Below, in pieces: positions 53,853 to 64,000 of a stretch of DNA of 64,000 nucleotides. The notes under the pieces are model-generated. The model was not told the DNA's origin and searched no databases. It worked only from the letters and a program-made list of their open reading frames with translations. Positions within the stretch are counted from its first letter, which is position 1. Every line of letters begins with the position of its first letter. Both the position numbers and the translations under genes were made by a program. Where the stretch lies: NCBI RefSeq assembly GCF_028640845.1, contig NC_080540.1:280689524-280753523 (forward strand). Direction: 5' to 3'. The DNA is from Ahaetulla prasina (lineage: Eukaryota; Chordata; Lepidosauria; Squamata; Colubridae).

Positions 53853-56685
53853 ATATTTTTTTTTGTTCAAAAAAGTTTTATTTTGACATACTTATCCAAT
53901 AACATATCCAATAACATATTTAATGTACCATCATATACAATTAATCGGATCTGCCCGGTCACCACCCCCTTCCTTTTCCTTTTACTCTCCTTCTCTACCT
54001 TTTTCTACTTTCCATAACCATCCTCCCCCTCTCTTATCTACATCCTCTCCTCTTTCCTCCCTACTCCTTTCTTCTCCCTCTTCCCCTCTTCCTTCCTTTC
54101 CTCCTCCTCCTCTTCTCTTTCCTCCTTCTCTCTTCTACTTCCTTCTTTCCCATCATTCTAAAGTAGTAGCCAGGCAGGTCCGATCTTACATTAATTATAC
54201 ATCTTCAATCATCTTTGTACATTAACTATCAATCCATTTTCTGCCCCCTCCCCCTCCCTTCCCCTTCCTCCCCCCACCCCCCAGGACTTCCGAGAACCGA
54301 ATACAGGGTATAAAACTAACAACAAGAATTAAAATCTAGCACAAATCATAATCCATAGTCATTCCTTAAAACCTCCACTCCCCTTCCAAAGACAAAGAAG
54401 ATACTTTTCTTCCAATCCATTATATATCAGACCATTCCACTCCTAGAGTTCTCAGAAGTTTCCGATTGAGTTAGTGTTTATTCTTGAATAAAGTACATAG
54501 TTTTAAATATCCAACCTTCATCAATCAATATCAAAACAACGTTCCATCTTCCAATATTCACCAAGGGTTCTTCTAAAATGTCTTTCTTTCCTAAGCAGTC
54601 TCTCAAAAATAGTTCATATTTCTAACTTAGTTTCTTTTATTTTTCTGTCCAACCGCCAAGGGTTGGCTATAGTGCATCTGTACAGATCTTTAACATTTAT
54701 AAAAACGCCAAATAATAGTGCAAATATCCAAACTGTCAATTGTAGTAGTTAAAATCTTCACTTTACCTTACTTATATCAAATAACATTATTAAAATTACA
54801 CGTATAACTTATCCAAAATATATCTATTATAACAATTACATTCTAATTAACATTACATCCATCTCTTAAATATAATATTTAATCCAAATTCCTAAATTTT
54901 ACTATCTATCCTCCAAAATTAAACAATATTCCATCTTCCTATTCCTTTATACCTTAAATATATCAAAAAGTACCCCTAAAATTACACATTTATATCCACA
55001 ATAAATAATTTACAAAATTAACCATAATCATATATAATAAAGTTAAACATTCTCCTCCTTCCTCTGTCTTACACATTTTCGACCATCTATTCACCATTCA
55101 ACTTAACATCTGTTAACAAAGAATTCCCAATCTTTAATACATTAGTATAAAAATCTCGTGCTTTACAAATTGTGTTGAGAAAATACTTTCTTCCTTTATA
55201 ATTCAGTGTTAAACCAGCTGGAACCTCCCATCTAAAATATATCTGATGTTTCTTAAGCTCATCCACCAGAAAGGCAAATTCTTTTCTCTTTCTTAACATT
55301 TTAGGAGGAATTTCCTTCATCATTATTATATCTTGTCCTAATATTTGAAATTTATTTTTATAAAATGCTTGCAAGATTCCATACCTAATCCTCTTATTTG
55401 TAAAATAAATAACCACATCTCTCGGTAAGCACTTCTGCCTTGCCCACCAAGAATTAACACGATAAATTTTTTCAATATTAACTTCAAAATCTTCTGATTC
55501 CACTCCCTCTATCTGAGCAAAGGCCTGAGTAAAAATCTCTTTCAAATTTTCTCCCTTACACTCTCTTATTCCTCTCACCCTTATAGCATATTCCATTAAT
55601 TTATATTGTAATATAACCCTTTCTTCCTCTGCCTTATCAGCCTTAACCTGAATATCATCTATTTTATTTTCTAAATTCAAATTAATTTGAACTTCATCTA
55701 TTTTCCTTTGCAAATCTGAATTAATTTGGTTAAATTCATTCAGTCTTTCTTCTGTCTGTGTACTAGATAACAATAATGGGGTAATTGATTCCTTTAATTT
55801 TTTCATCTCCCTACTCTGCTCTTCCACCAAATCTTTAAAATCCAGTATTTCTTTCTCCATTTCATTAAATTTTTGATCTATTTCTGAAAGATCAGCCTCC
55901 ATAAGCTCCTGTAAAAAATTCCTTAGACCTTCTTTAATATCCTCTCTCAATTTCCGTACCTGAAGTGAAGAAATTTCCAAAAAGAAGTGGTTAAATCTCT
56001 TTGCTTAAAAGCCATTTTTAAACTAAGTAATATCAAAAAGAGAAAAAAAGAAAGGGGGGGAATAAAAAGAAAAGAAAAAACCCAGTAAGTTTTTCTTCTT
56101 AAACACTATAAGAAAAAGATAATAAAAAAAAGAGTAGATTTTTTAAAAAAAGAATTCCATTTAAAAAAAAAAAAATCTTGTTATTTTCTTCTTAAAGATT
56201 CCACGCCAGCAATTGTAATCAGCATTTCCTTAGCTTTCACTTTCAAAACACAAAACGCCATCTTTCTTCATCTCCACTCTTGAATACGAATAACTTCTCT
56301 GTCAGGGAGTTAAAATCATCTTACAATCCAATGCCGGCCCTCCTGCTATCGGCTTTTTCCGTGTTGACAACTTATCAAATAATCCTCTCCAGTCACGGAG
56401 ATGGACGCTGCGTTTTGTTCTGCTTTTGCAGAAGCGTTCTGGATTCTGGAGCTTTTTTTGAACTATGGAAGGAGCGTTCCCAACAAACCACCAGAAATCA
56501 TTCTGGGGCTTTTCTTGGGGGCTCAACTTCAGTTCAAATGCTCATCTCCTCCCTCCCTCCAAGGGCAGAGATTTACGAGCTGTTGACAGCAGATTAACGC
56601 TGTCTAAACAGCTCTCACAGAATCACAAAGAACGGGCGGACTGAGATCGCCCGCCATTTAACACAGCGGAGCCAACCCAGAAGCC
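53853..56685 (-). mobile_element. ORF1-only L1-like element (HAL1-like), complete ends
   Basis: The 2,833-bp insertion is bounded by the exact 15-bp duplication CCTTATGATTTATAT (53838-53852 and 56686-56700). On the minus strand it has a GC-richer 5' region (56685-56000), ORF1 (55980-55087), about 1.2 kb of AT- and C/T-rich 3' sequence and a poly-A end. No reverse transcriptase is present. The 5' end resembles that of the element at 27755-32313 ('ggcttctgggt'). Confidence 0.83.
55087..55980 (-). CDS. L1-type ORF1 protein, 297 residues, intact frame
   Basis: L1 ORF1 proteins are trimeric RNA chaperones that package LINE RNA. Residues about 1-115 are heptad-rich and charged (e.g. EIDQKFNEMEKEILDFKDLV), a long coiled coil. 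Residues about 130-220 fit the RRM part (YAIRVRGIRECKGENLKEIF, then PRDVVIYFTNKRIRYGIL). Residues about 225-290 fit the C-terminal domain (IPPKMLRKRKEFAFLVDELK, TLNYKGRKYFL). The frame has no internal stop, in contrast to nearly all other repeats here. It lacks a partner ORF2 within the element. Whether it is expressed is unknown. Confidence 0.8.
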   Translation of the reverse strand: MEISSLQVRKLREDIKEGLRNFLQELMEADLSEIDQKFNEMEKEILDFKDLVEEQSREMKKLKESITPLLLSSTQTEERLNEFNQINSDLQRKIDEVQINLNLENKIDDIQVKADKAEEERVILQYKLMEYAIRVRGIRECKGENLKEIFTQAFAQIEGVESEDFEVNIEKIYRVNSWWARQKCLPRDVVIYFTNKRIRYGILQAFYKNKFQILGQDIIMMKEIPPKMLRKRKEFAFLVDELKKHQIYFRWEVPAGLTLNYKGRKYFLNTICKARDFYTNVLKIGNSLLTDVKLNGE

Positions 56686-57259
56686 CCTTATGATTTATAT
56701 TGATATATTGACCATCATTTGTGTTGTAAATTTTGTACCTTGATGAGGGTATCTTTTCTTTTATGTACACTGAGAGCATATGCACCAAGACAAATTCCTT
56801 GTGTGTCCAATCACACTTGGCCAATAAACAAATTCTATTCTATTCTATTCTTTTGAACTGCTAGGTTGGCAGAAGCTGTGATAAGTAACGGGAGCTCACC
56901 CCGTTATACGCCACTAGGGATTCGAACCGCTGAACTGCCGACCTTTCGATCGACAAGCTCAGCACCTTACCCACTAAGCCACCGCATCCCTCTTAACAGT
57001 GAAATTGGTCTATAGTTCTTTGTCTTTGTAACAGCTTGACCTCCCTTTGATAGCAACACGATGTTGGCTTCTTTCCACGTCTGGGGTATCTTTTTCCCCT
57101 GTAGTATATCATTCATTGTGTCCTTCAATGGTAGGAGAAGTTCATCCTCGAAGCATTTATAATATTGGCTTGTAAGATCATCTGGGCCTAGCTTCATTTT
57201 TTTTAATGGCTTCTGATATCTCAAAGGCAGTTATTGGGTCATTCATAAGCTGTCTCTGG

Positions 57260-58000
57260 GTTTGTGATAGTTTCGGCAACTGTTGTCTTAAAAGAAATTC
57301 ATCTATTTTTAACATATGTATCTATCTTCTGTCTTTTATACAGTTTTGAATAGAAATGTTAACATCTTTGAATCAAGTATGAAGAATTTCAAAATAATGT
57401 GCCTTTATTTAGCTCTTCCTTTCCTTAAATCCCAGAATCATGGGCTTCAACTTTAAAAAATTCAAGAGTACACACACACACACACAGAGAGGTTAGCGTC
57501 TCTTAGTCAGGAAAGGACACAAGGACATCTGTTGACCCTTTGTGATAGTGCATACATGAAGCACCAACCATGAGTAAACACTACTTTTATTGTAAGTTTA
57601 CATAACAGAATCTTGCAAGTGTACATATACATATTGACTTTTAGTCTAAGAAACAAAAGAGGTTCCCCTTCTGAGATGTTTGCCATGCTCCGTTTCTTCT
57701 GTAGACTCGTTTGACCTAGTCTGTTGTTGCTGCTGCTGCTTCTTTGGTCTGTCAAGGTCATTCTCACAGTACATCATGTAATCTTATCATTAGACTAATC
57801 TTATCATTTTATACCATAATTCACCTGATACTCAGTGCATAATCTACAATGCAAAAATTCAACTATGGCTGTCTTGCCAAATGTCTGTCCAATGAAAGCA
57901 TCTCAAAGTGGCTTCTTCTACCGTCATATTGCTCATAATACAACTTTAATCTCCCCAAATTTGATAGCTGTTAGAATTTTGAATTTAGTAGAGGGAACAG
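57260..58000. other. Intergenic downstream of SLC45A2, nothing firm
   Basis: This contains a short CA tract (57474-57486) and a CTG-like run near 57725. Sequence at 57880-57990 may be part of the adjoining Tc1 remnant. No gene is seen. Confidence 0.4.
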
Positions 58001-58007
58001 TAAAGTG

Positions 58008-58534
58008 TACAAAATTGGCCAAAATTGTGAAAACCTTTTGGGAAAAGTGTATTTTTGAGGTTTGATGGCTAATAGCACCACTTTCAAGATAATCATATTC
58101 CACTGCTGGAATGGCCTGGGAATAGCCAAAACCTTAACTCAATTGAAAATCTATGGAGTCGACCAGAGAAACTTGTTAGTCAGAAGTGACCCAGCAATAA
58201 AACCCAGTTAATAGAAGCAATCATTCAATCTTCAGTCTTACCCAACTAAGTATTGACTGACATGATAATTTTTGTATATCTCTTTTTTTCTATGATGATA
58301 TTTTTTGTATAACTTATTTTTTCTACGTGTTTCACTTTTCTTCTTTATACTGTATACTGCTCTTCTAACAGGAAATCCTTCACAAAAGTTATTGCATTAC
58401 ATTCTTGATTAAATTATCTTGCCATTGATATGTAATTTTATGGCACTACTCAAAAAAAAAAAGTGGTGTTATTAGCTAGTTTTAGAAAATACACTTTCCC
58501 ACAAAGGTTTCCACAGTTTTGGCCACTACTGTAC
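58008..58534. mobile_element. Tc1/mariner remnant
   Basis: The left end 'aaaattggccaaaattgtga' and right end 'cacagttttggccactactg' are inverted copies extending inward ('gggaaaagtgtattttt' against 'aaaatacactttccc'). Just inside the left arm a plus-strand segment (about 58108-58160) resembles the end of a Tc1 transposase (E-W-P-G-N-S then N-x-I-E-N-L-W), which carries the last acidic catalytic residue region. Most of the transposase is deleted. Confidence 0.7.
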
Positions 58535-58539
58535 AATAG

Positions 58540-59240
58540 GCCAGAATACACAGCTGTAGTTGGTTAGATAGAGAGGGCTGACTCATGCATGATGCAATCT
58601 ATGCTATGATTGGTTGCTGTAAGTATAAAGGGGAAGTTTCTCTTTTTTCCCCTCCTTCTTCTTCTGTGTGTTCTGCATACTATTTATTCATAATACTCCT
58701 GTGTCCCTGACTATTTTGAGTTAGTGTATCTGACTTCATCTGGACAGTTGCTGGGCAATTCAATGGCAATGGCATCCAAATATTTGGTCTAAAACTCCCA
58801 GAAATCCAAATCATCGTTGGCCACTTGGAATTTTGGAAACAAAACATCTGGATAGGTGAGATGATAAAAGGAAACTCAGAAGGATTAAGCACAATCTGAT
58901 TCCCTGAATTCTCTACCTAGTATCTCTTATCCGCCTTTTAGAGTGAAAGGAAAAAAGTTATCCCCTGTTCTTCACGACTTGCTTTCAGGTATTTTAAAAC
59001 CGCACAATTCTGTCTCTACGCTTCTATTCTCAGGCCTTTCAACCCCTGCAAAGAAGACTTGGTTTAGGATTTGTGTGTTAAATGGACCCGGATTGACGCC
59101 TTGGTTTAACAATATGAGAAATCGCTTCTTGAATCAAACCACGATGCATAAATCTTTGGGAATCAGTAGACATTAAATCATTCATTGAAATTGGAAAGGT
59201 AGATTACGGATGGGTTGTGATACCCAAAATAAGGTCTCAG
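58540..59240. other. Intergenic, nothing recognised
   Basis: This is unclassified sequence. Short frames on both strands have no family resemblance. Confidence 0.45.
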
Positions 59241-59243
59241 CAT

Positions 59244-59522
59244 CAGAGGTGGGTTTCAGCAGGTTCTGACCAGTTCTGGAGAACCAGTAGCAGAAATTTT
59301 GAGTAGTTCAGAGAACCGGTAAATACCACCTCTGACTGGCCCCACCCCCCATCTGTTCTCTGCGTCCCGAGTCCCAACTGATCGGGAGGAAATGGGGATT
59401 TTGTAGTATACTTCCCCTGCCATGCCCACCAAGCCACGCCCACCAAGCCAAGCCATGCCGTGCCATGCCCACAACGCCACGCCCACAGAACTGGTAATAA
59501 AAAAATTTGAATCCCACCACTG
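59244..59522. repeat. 'ACCGGTTCT'-family MITE
   Basis: The ends are CAGAGGTGGGTTTC and GAATCCCACCACTG. The interior has 'caccaagccacgcccacc' repeats. No target duplication is visible. Confidence 0.75.
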
Positions 59523-59524
59523 AT

Positions 59525-59800
59525 AGTTATAGTTTACTTTATTGTCATTGCACATGATACAATGAAATTAAATGCCGTTTTCAATGTACATTATAACTAT
59601 AAAAATAAAAACACAAACGTACATCTTTTACATTCTATATAATTGAAATTGAAAATCTGATATTGCATTATACCATAGAATTCAATATGGTTATTGCCCT
59701 GGGATAGAAGCTGTTTGTCCTTGTTTTTATTGACCTGTACCATTGATCAGCATGTGCTATAGATTTATTTATAGATGTTATATGTCATGAAGTTCTTAAA
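59525..59800 (-). mobile_element. LINE 3' end fragment (TTTATTGTCATT type)
   Basis: It starts 'gtttactttattgtcattgc' and shares this block with 45290-45320, where it follows a TAG tract. It looks like a reversed LINE 3' terminus. The family is uncertain. Confidence 0.45.
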
Positions 59801-59881
59801 GAGGAAATTGAGTTTGGAAATTGGCTAGTATAATACATTATTATGATCATTTGTGTGTATACAGAAATTCATGCTTTATTC

Positions 59882-59990
59882 CAGGGGTCTCCAACCTTGG
59901 TCCCTTTAAGACTTATGGACTTCAACTCCCAGAGGGACTCTGGGAATTGAAGTCCACAAGTCTTAAAGGGGCCAAGGTTGGAGACCCCTG
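59882..59990. repeat. Palindromic hairpin MITE
   Basis: The arms CAGGGGTCTCCAACCTTGG and the reverse complement are flanked by the exact 8-bp duplication CTTTATTC (59874-59881 and 59991-59998). Confidence 0.85.
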
Positions 59991-60328
59991 CTTTATTCTA
60001 TATGTCGCTAAGTCAGCACAGGGAAGCTATATATGAAGAAGGAAAACAAATGTGTTATGCTTGGCTGGAGTTATTTTATAATTTCTTCAATTGTGTTGAC
60101 ATTTTATTTGAATTTAATATTTCCAGACTTGATTTTATGTCCCCAAATGTGGTCTTAAAGGCTTACTTTTGAGAAAGGCACAACAGAAAATCCTAGAGAA
60201 TTCTAACAAGCATTATTACTGCAACTCTATACCCTGTTGTTATTTAGAGGTTTATCTTTCCCCTCTTTCTACAACTAAGTATCTTAATTCTTAGCCTTAG
60301 TAACACTTAATTTTATATATGTATATCA

Positions 60329-60687
60329 CAAGGGACACAGTGGGTCAATGGCTAAGACGCTGAGCTTGTCGATCGAAAGGTCGGCAGTTCAGCGGTTCGA
60401 ATCCCTAGTGCTGCGTAACAGGGTGAGCTCCCGTTACTTGTCCCAGCTTCTGCCAACCTAGCAGTTTGAAAACACATTAAAAAAATGCAAGTAGAAAAAT
60501 AGGGGCCATCTTTGGTGGGAAGGTAACAGTGTTCTGTGTGCCTTTGGCGTTTAGTGATGCCGGCCACATGACCACGGAGGCGACTTCAGACAGCACTGGC
60601 TCTTCAGCTTTGAAACGAAGGTGAGCACCGCCCCCTAGAGTCGGGAATTACTAGCACATATGTGCGAGGGGAACCTTTACCTTTACC
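60329..60687 (+). mobile_element. Complete tRNA-derived SINE with 'acctttacc' tail
   Basis: The full unit has a tRNA-like head (A-box 'gtcaatggctaagacg', B-box GGTTCGAATCC at about 60398), a body, and the tail 'gaggggaacctttacc'. The exact 11-bp duplication TATGTATATCA (60318-60328 and 60688-60698) flanks it. The head is not a functional tRNA because the CCA end and acceptor pairing are absent. Confidence 0.87.
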
Positions 60688-61091
60688 TATGTATATCATG
60701 ATGGTGCTATCGCATTCTGGATCAGGGATCAATATTTTCCCTATCTTGTTAGGTTCTTCAGATCATGATATCCTTCTCATCAATCTCTGTTTTACTTGAG
60801 AATTTTCAGTACTTTTCCAAACAATCATGGTTTTTTTTTGTAGATGAGGTTTATTCTTAAATACGTAAAAGCTGGTATAAATTTGTGGTTAAGAATTCAT
60901 TTCTCAATAATGGTAAAACTTGGGATAAAACAATTTTTTAAAAAATGTTGGTAGATCAGATTGAAATTCTAGAAATACTTGTTAAGGGGGCTCCTGGGCG
61001 GGGTTCCCATCCACGCTATGAAAAATATTTCACATTGATCAAAATATGTAGCTGGCATTAATGTTTCCTGGTAAATGTTGCAAATTGATCA

Positions 61092-61315
61092 AGGGTCCTT
61101 GAGTGGCTCAGACTGCAATTACTGCAGGTTCAAGTCCCACCAGGCCCAAGGTTGACTCAGCTTTCCATCCTTTATAAGGTAGGTAAAATGAGGACCCAGA
61201 TTGTTGGGGGCAATAAGTTGACTTTGTATATAATATACAAATGGATGAAGACTATTGCTTGACATAGTGTAAGCCGCCCTGAGTCTTCGGAGAAGGGCGG
61301 GATATAAATGCAAAA
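61092..61315 (+). mobile_element. tRNA-derived SINE, LINE-stem type
   Basis: The plus-strand copy has a shortened head ('gagtggctcagactgcaatt'), the B-box GGTTCAAGTCCC, and the 3' stem CCGCCCTGAGTC...AGGGCGGGATATAAATG. Confidence 0.8.
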
Positions 61316-61489
61316 ACCAAAACAAAACATAGCAGTATAATTTTATTGGCAAAACTCAGCATCACCAGAATTTTGCCTGAAAACTCCTCTGATTAATGGG
61401 ATGGGAGGGTATATATGTATGTGTGTGCGTGTGTGTGTGTTTGTTTATTTATTCATTACCCTGGCCTTTATTATTTTTACAAATAACTC

Positions 61490-61682
61490 AGGATGGAGAA
61501 CATATCCAACACACCTTCTTCCTTCTATTTTCCCCATAACAACAACTCTATGAGGTGGGTTGGGCTGAGAGAGAGTGACTGGCCTCAAATTAGCCAGCTG
61601 ATTTTCATGGCTAAGGCAGGACTTGAACTCACAGTCTCCCACTTTCTAGCCTGGTGTCTAAACCACTAGACCAAACTGGCTG
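61490..61682 (-). mobile_element. Old tRNA-derived SINE, minus strand
   Basis: On the minus strand it reads 'agccagtttggtctagtggt', a B-box-like GAGTTCAAGTCC and 'gagagtcactctctctcagc' blocks. It resembles an ancient reptile SINE family. It is diverged and lacks a tail. Confidence 0.55.
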
Positions 61683-61921
61683 TGCAAATGCGTCAAACTG
61701 GATACGTTGAGGACCCACAGAAATCACCCCTTATTCACTGTATCATTGTACCAGCATGACAGCATTATACATTCTTCGAAGCAGAGGTAGGACTTTCTGA
61801 TCAAGATGAATCCTGGTACAGTGTTGTGGGAACAAATATCCATCTGGTTCAGTTCCAAGCCGGGAGAAAGGCACTGGAAACAAAATGGAGGCTGGAGGCT
61901 GATTGGAAAGAGGGTCCATTT

Positions 61922-62181
61922 CAGTGGTGTGTTTCAAATTTTTTTACTACCGGTTCTGTAGTTGTGGCTTGGTGGGTGTGGCATGACTTGGAGGGCGTGG
62001 CTTGGTGGGCATGGCAGGGGAAGGATACTGCAAAATCCCCATTTCCTCCCAATCAGCTGGGACACAGAGAATAGATGGGGGCAGGGCCAGTCAGAATTTT
62101 TACTACCGGTTCTCCAAACTACTCAAAATTTCCACTACCGGTTCTCCAGAACTGGTCAGAACCTGCTGAAACCCACCTCTG
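61922..62181. repeat. 'ACCGGTTCT'-family MITE
   Basis: The ends are CAGTGGTGTGTTTC and GAAACCCACCTCTG. The octamers GTCCATTT (61914-61921) and ATCCATTT (62182-62189) differ at one base. Confidence 0.82.
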
Positions 62182-62189
62182 ATCCATTT

Positions 62190-63290
62190 ATTGATGAAGC
62201 AGAACCACCAAGCACATGGCTCTAGTGCAGCTGACCTCATGGAGTTGAGAGTTGGGGATGGAGTTTATACCTTCTCTTGGGCTTTGCACTTGAGCTTCCT
62301 GTTCCTGTGCAAGAACATGTATTCTATTGGTTGTTGTCAGACTCGCATGTGGCGATGTAGGGGTTATGTAGAGGTCATAGCTGGCTCTATAGGCAAAGTA
62401 CAAATCCTAGGTGTTTGTTTGAGCTATGTTTGGTTGAAGTTCCTGAATGAAGGGGTGTTGGGAAATTCCTATTGTGGCTGAGGGCTAATCCTACCTTTGT
62501 TCAGACCTTGCTGCAGGGAATTTCAAAATATCCTGTCTTGAATGGATTTCTGCCTGCAGTATTTGCTTATGAATAGAACTATCTATCTCTTCATCTCTTA
62601 AGCACTGACATCTCTTGTGGGCTATTAAGAAAAGGTGGGGCTTTTTTCTCCCTCTATAAAAACTTCTCATCCAGGGAAATATAATATTCTGCCTTTTTAA
62701 TATTTCTCAAGATATTTCATTCTTCTAGGAAAAGGGTGGGCGCTAACTTTCTACAGTGTGAAGACTGATGATACCATAAACCAGAAGCAAGAGCATAGTT
62801 CATATTTGAAAAGTGTAATAGTGCCATATTTCTTTATTCAACTCCTATGTCCCAACCATTAACTGATGTTGAGAATCATGCATATGTTTCAGCATTTTCT
62901 CTCTCTCTCAAAATGTCCTTGATTAAAAATCTAGCCAAGAACATACCAACTTCCGTTTTAATATTAAGAATCTGAAATGTAAACATACTGGGTGAAAAAA
63001 ATCATAATTACTCTGAAAGTAATCACGTACAGCAGAGATGTCTCTCTATATCCAGTGTTTTCTCCTTCAGCTTTTGAAAGATGCTTGCAAACATGAAATC
63101 AAGTTTCCTCTATCTTATATAAACTGCATTCAGCAGAGCTGACACAGAACTGGAGTGTGTATAACGGTATATGAAAATGACTTTGGAGACAGAAGGAAGA
63201 GCCACAGACTTAACAACCATCTGCAAAAATGTCTTGGTCCACAGAAGAGAGAAAACTTGGGAAATTTGGTGAAGTTTTAGTGAAGACTTG
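62190..63290. other. Intergenic, nothing recognised
   Basis: This is AT-rich intergenic sequence with no classifiable repeat. No exon of the next expected gene was found. Confidence 0.45.
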
Positions 63291-63294
63291 GTGA

Positions 63295-64000
63295 AAAAAG
63301 TAAGGTTCTACATTTAGGCAAACAAAACAAAATGCAGAGGTACAGTATAGGTGGTACCTTGTTCAATAGTAGTAATTGTGAGATGGATCTTGGAGTCCTA
63401 GTGGACAACCATTTAAATATGAGCCAGCAGTGTGTAGCAGCTGCCAAAAAAGCCAACACAATTCTAGGCTGCATAAACAGGGATAGAATCAAGATCACAT
63501 GAAGTGTTAATACCACTTTATAATGCCTTGGTAAGGCCACACTTGGAATATACAGCATTTAGTTTTGGTCGCCACGATGTAAAAAAAATGTTGAGACTCT
63601 AGAAAGAGTTCAGAGAAGAGCAATAAAGACGATTAGGGGACTGGAGACTAAAACATATGAAGAACGGTTGCAGGAACTGGGTATGTCTGGTTTAATGAAA
63701 AGAAGGACTTGGGGAGACATGATAGCAGTGTTCCAATATCTCAGGGGCTGCCACAAAGAAGAGGGAGTCAAGCTATTCTCCAAAGCACCTGAGGGCAGGA
63801 CAAGAAGCAATGGGTGGAAATGAATCAAAGAGAGAAGCAACTTAGAACTAAGGAGAAATTTACTGATAGAACAATTAATCAGTGGAACAACTTGCCTCCA
63901 GAAGTTGTAAATGCTCCAACACTGGAAGTTTTTCAGAAGAGATTGGATAACCATTTGTCTGAAGTGGTGTAGGGTTTCCTGCCTAAGCAGGGGGTTGGAC
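63295..64000 (+). mobile_element. CR1 LINE 3' part, running off the window
   Basis: Broken frames give the CR1 C-terminus: a block near 63420 (SQQCVAAAKKANTILGC), then LERVQRRAIKTIRGLETKTY (about 63597-63660), ELGMSGLMKRRTWGDMIAVF and the terminal part towards 'agggtttcctgcctaagca'. The 3' end lies beyond 64000. The minus-strand fragment at 4330-4670 is the same family. Confidence 0.82.

Larger units (their letters stand above)
52843..56850 (+). mobile_element. L2-clade LINE, 3' half, split by an L1-like element
   Basis: The L2 sits inside the SINE. The plus-strand RT frame is 52805-53719. The 3' UTR continues across the nested element (to 53852, then from 56701) and ends in ATTCT pentamers (56833-56850). 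The frame is over 90% alike to the minus-strand copy at 28155-31110. Confidence 0.85.
52626..56992 (-). mobile_element. tRNA-derived SINE split by an L2
   Basis: The pieces 52626-52842 and 56851-56992 join to one SINE of the 60329 family on the minus strand, with its ACCTTTACC tail at the left and the tRNA-like head at the right. The exact 11-bp duplication TTAACAGTGAA (52615-52625 and 56993-57003) flanks it. Confidence 0.85.
52430..57250 (-). mobile_element. L1 ORF2 fragment split by a SINE insertion
   Basis: On the minus strand 57240-57004 encodes the start of an L1 RT (PDDLTSQYYKCFEDELL, QTWKEANIVLLSKGG, NYRPISLL). 52620-52440 continues it directly (NRDYKLFVAILAERLKKIL, YIHEDQVGFLLKRQL). 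The gap is exactly the SINE insertion 52626-56992, bounded by TTAACAGTGAA on both sides. It is an old, broken copy. Confidence 0.85.

Noticed and set aside
53923..54225. Pro/Ser-rich 100-codon frame
   Set aside because: It is low-complexity C/T-rich sequence in the 3' part of the ORF1-only L1-like element.
60340..60415. Possible tRNA gene
   Set aside because: A-box and B-box are present, but the sequence continues into a SINE body with target duplication and lacks acceptor-stem pairing.

Overview
The window is vertebrate nuclear DNA, most probably from a snake. Short exons with GT/AG borders sit in a dense field of transposable elements. The repeats are squamate in type: a Bov-B LINE tail, tRNA-derived SINEs, CR1 and L2 LINEs (one L2 copy ends in an AATAG/ATTCT pentamer tract, a known snake signature), many short hAT-like elements with 8-bp target duplications, and Ty3/gypsy elements. 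No bacterial, plasmid or viral gene system is present, and I found no toxin gene.

Two host genes lie on the + strand. The last coding exon of AMACR (alpha-methylacyl-CoA racemase) is at 1461-1870. About 12 kb of intergenic repeats follow. SLC45A2 (MATP, a melanosomal MFS transporter needed for pigmentation) then occupies 14105-52408. Seven coding exons join in consistent phase to give about 526 residues. AMACR followed by SLC45A2 on the same strand matches the vertebrate gene order.

The main surprise is exon 4 of SLC45A2. It is present twice (36401-36544 and 39604-39747) in a 632-bp unit repeated at about 99.5% identity. The two copies enclose a 5'-truncated, internally deleted Ty3/gypsy element with one LTR. 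The exon is 144 bp, phase 0 at both ends, and its splice sites are intact in both copies. The arrangement fits either unequal exchange between an insertion-bearing and an empty allele, or two haplotypes joined falsely in the assembly.

Region by region: 1-2100, AMACR 3' end. 2100-14100, intergenic repeats: a CpG-rich hAT element, a solo LTR with AP-1-like sites, a GC-rich LINE inside a hAT element, a gypsy solo LTR, and a SPIN-like hAT. 14105-26794, SLC45A2 exons 1-3; intron 1 holds a 6-kb chromodomain gypsy element inside a hAT copy. 26795-36400, intron 3, with a short element interrupted by an L1 tail and by an ORF1-only L1-like element that itself carries an L2. 36401-39747, the exon 4 duplication. 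42566-52408, exons 5-7. 52430-57250, a four-level nest (L1, SINE, L2, ORF1-only L1) directly behind the stop codon. 57250-64000, intergenic repeats with a Tc1/mariner remnant and a CR1 running off the end.
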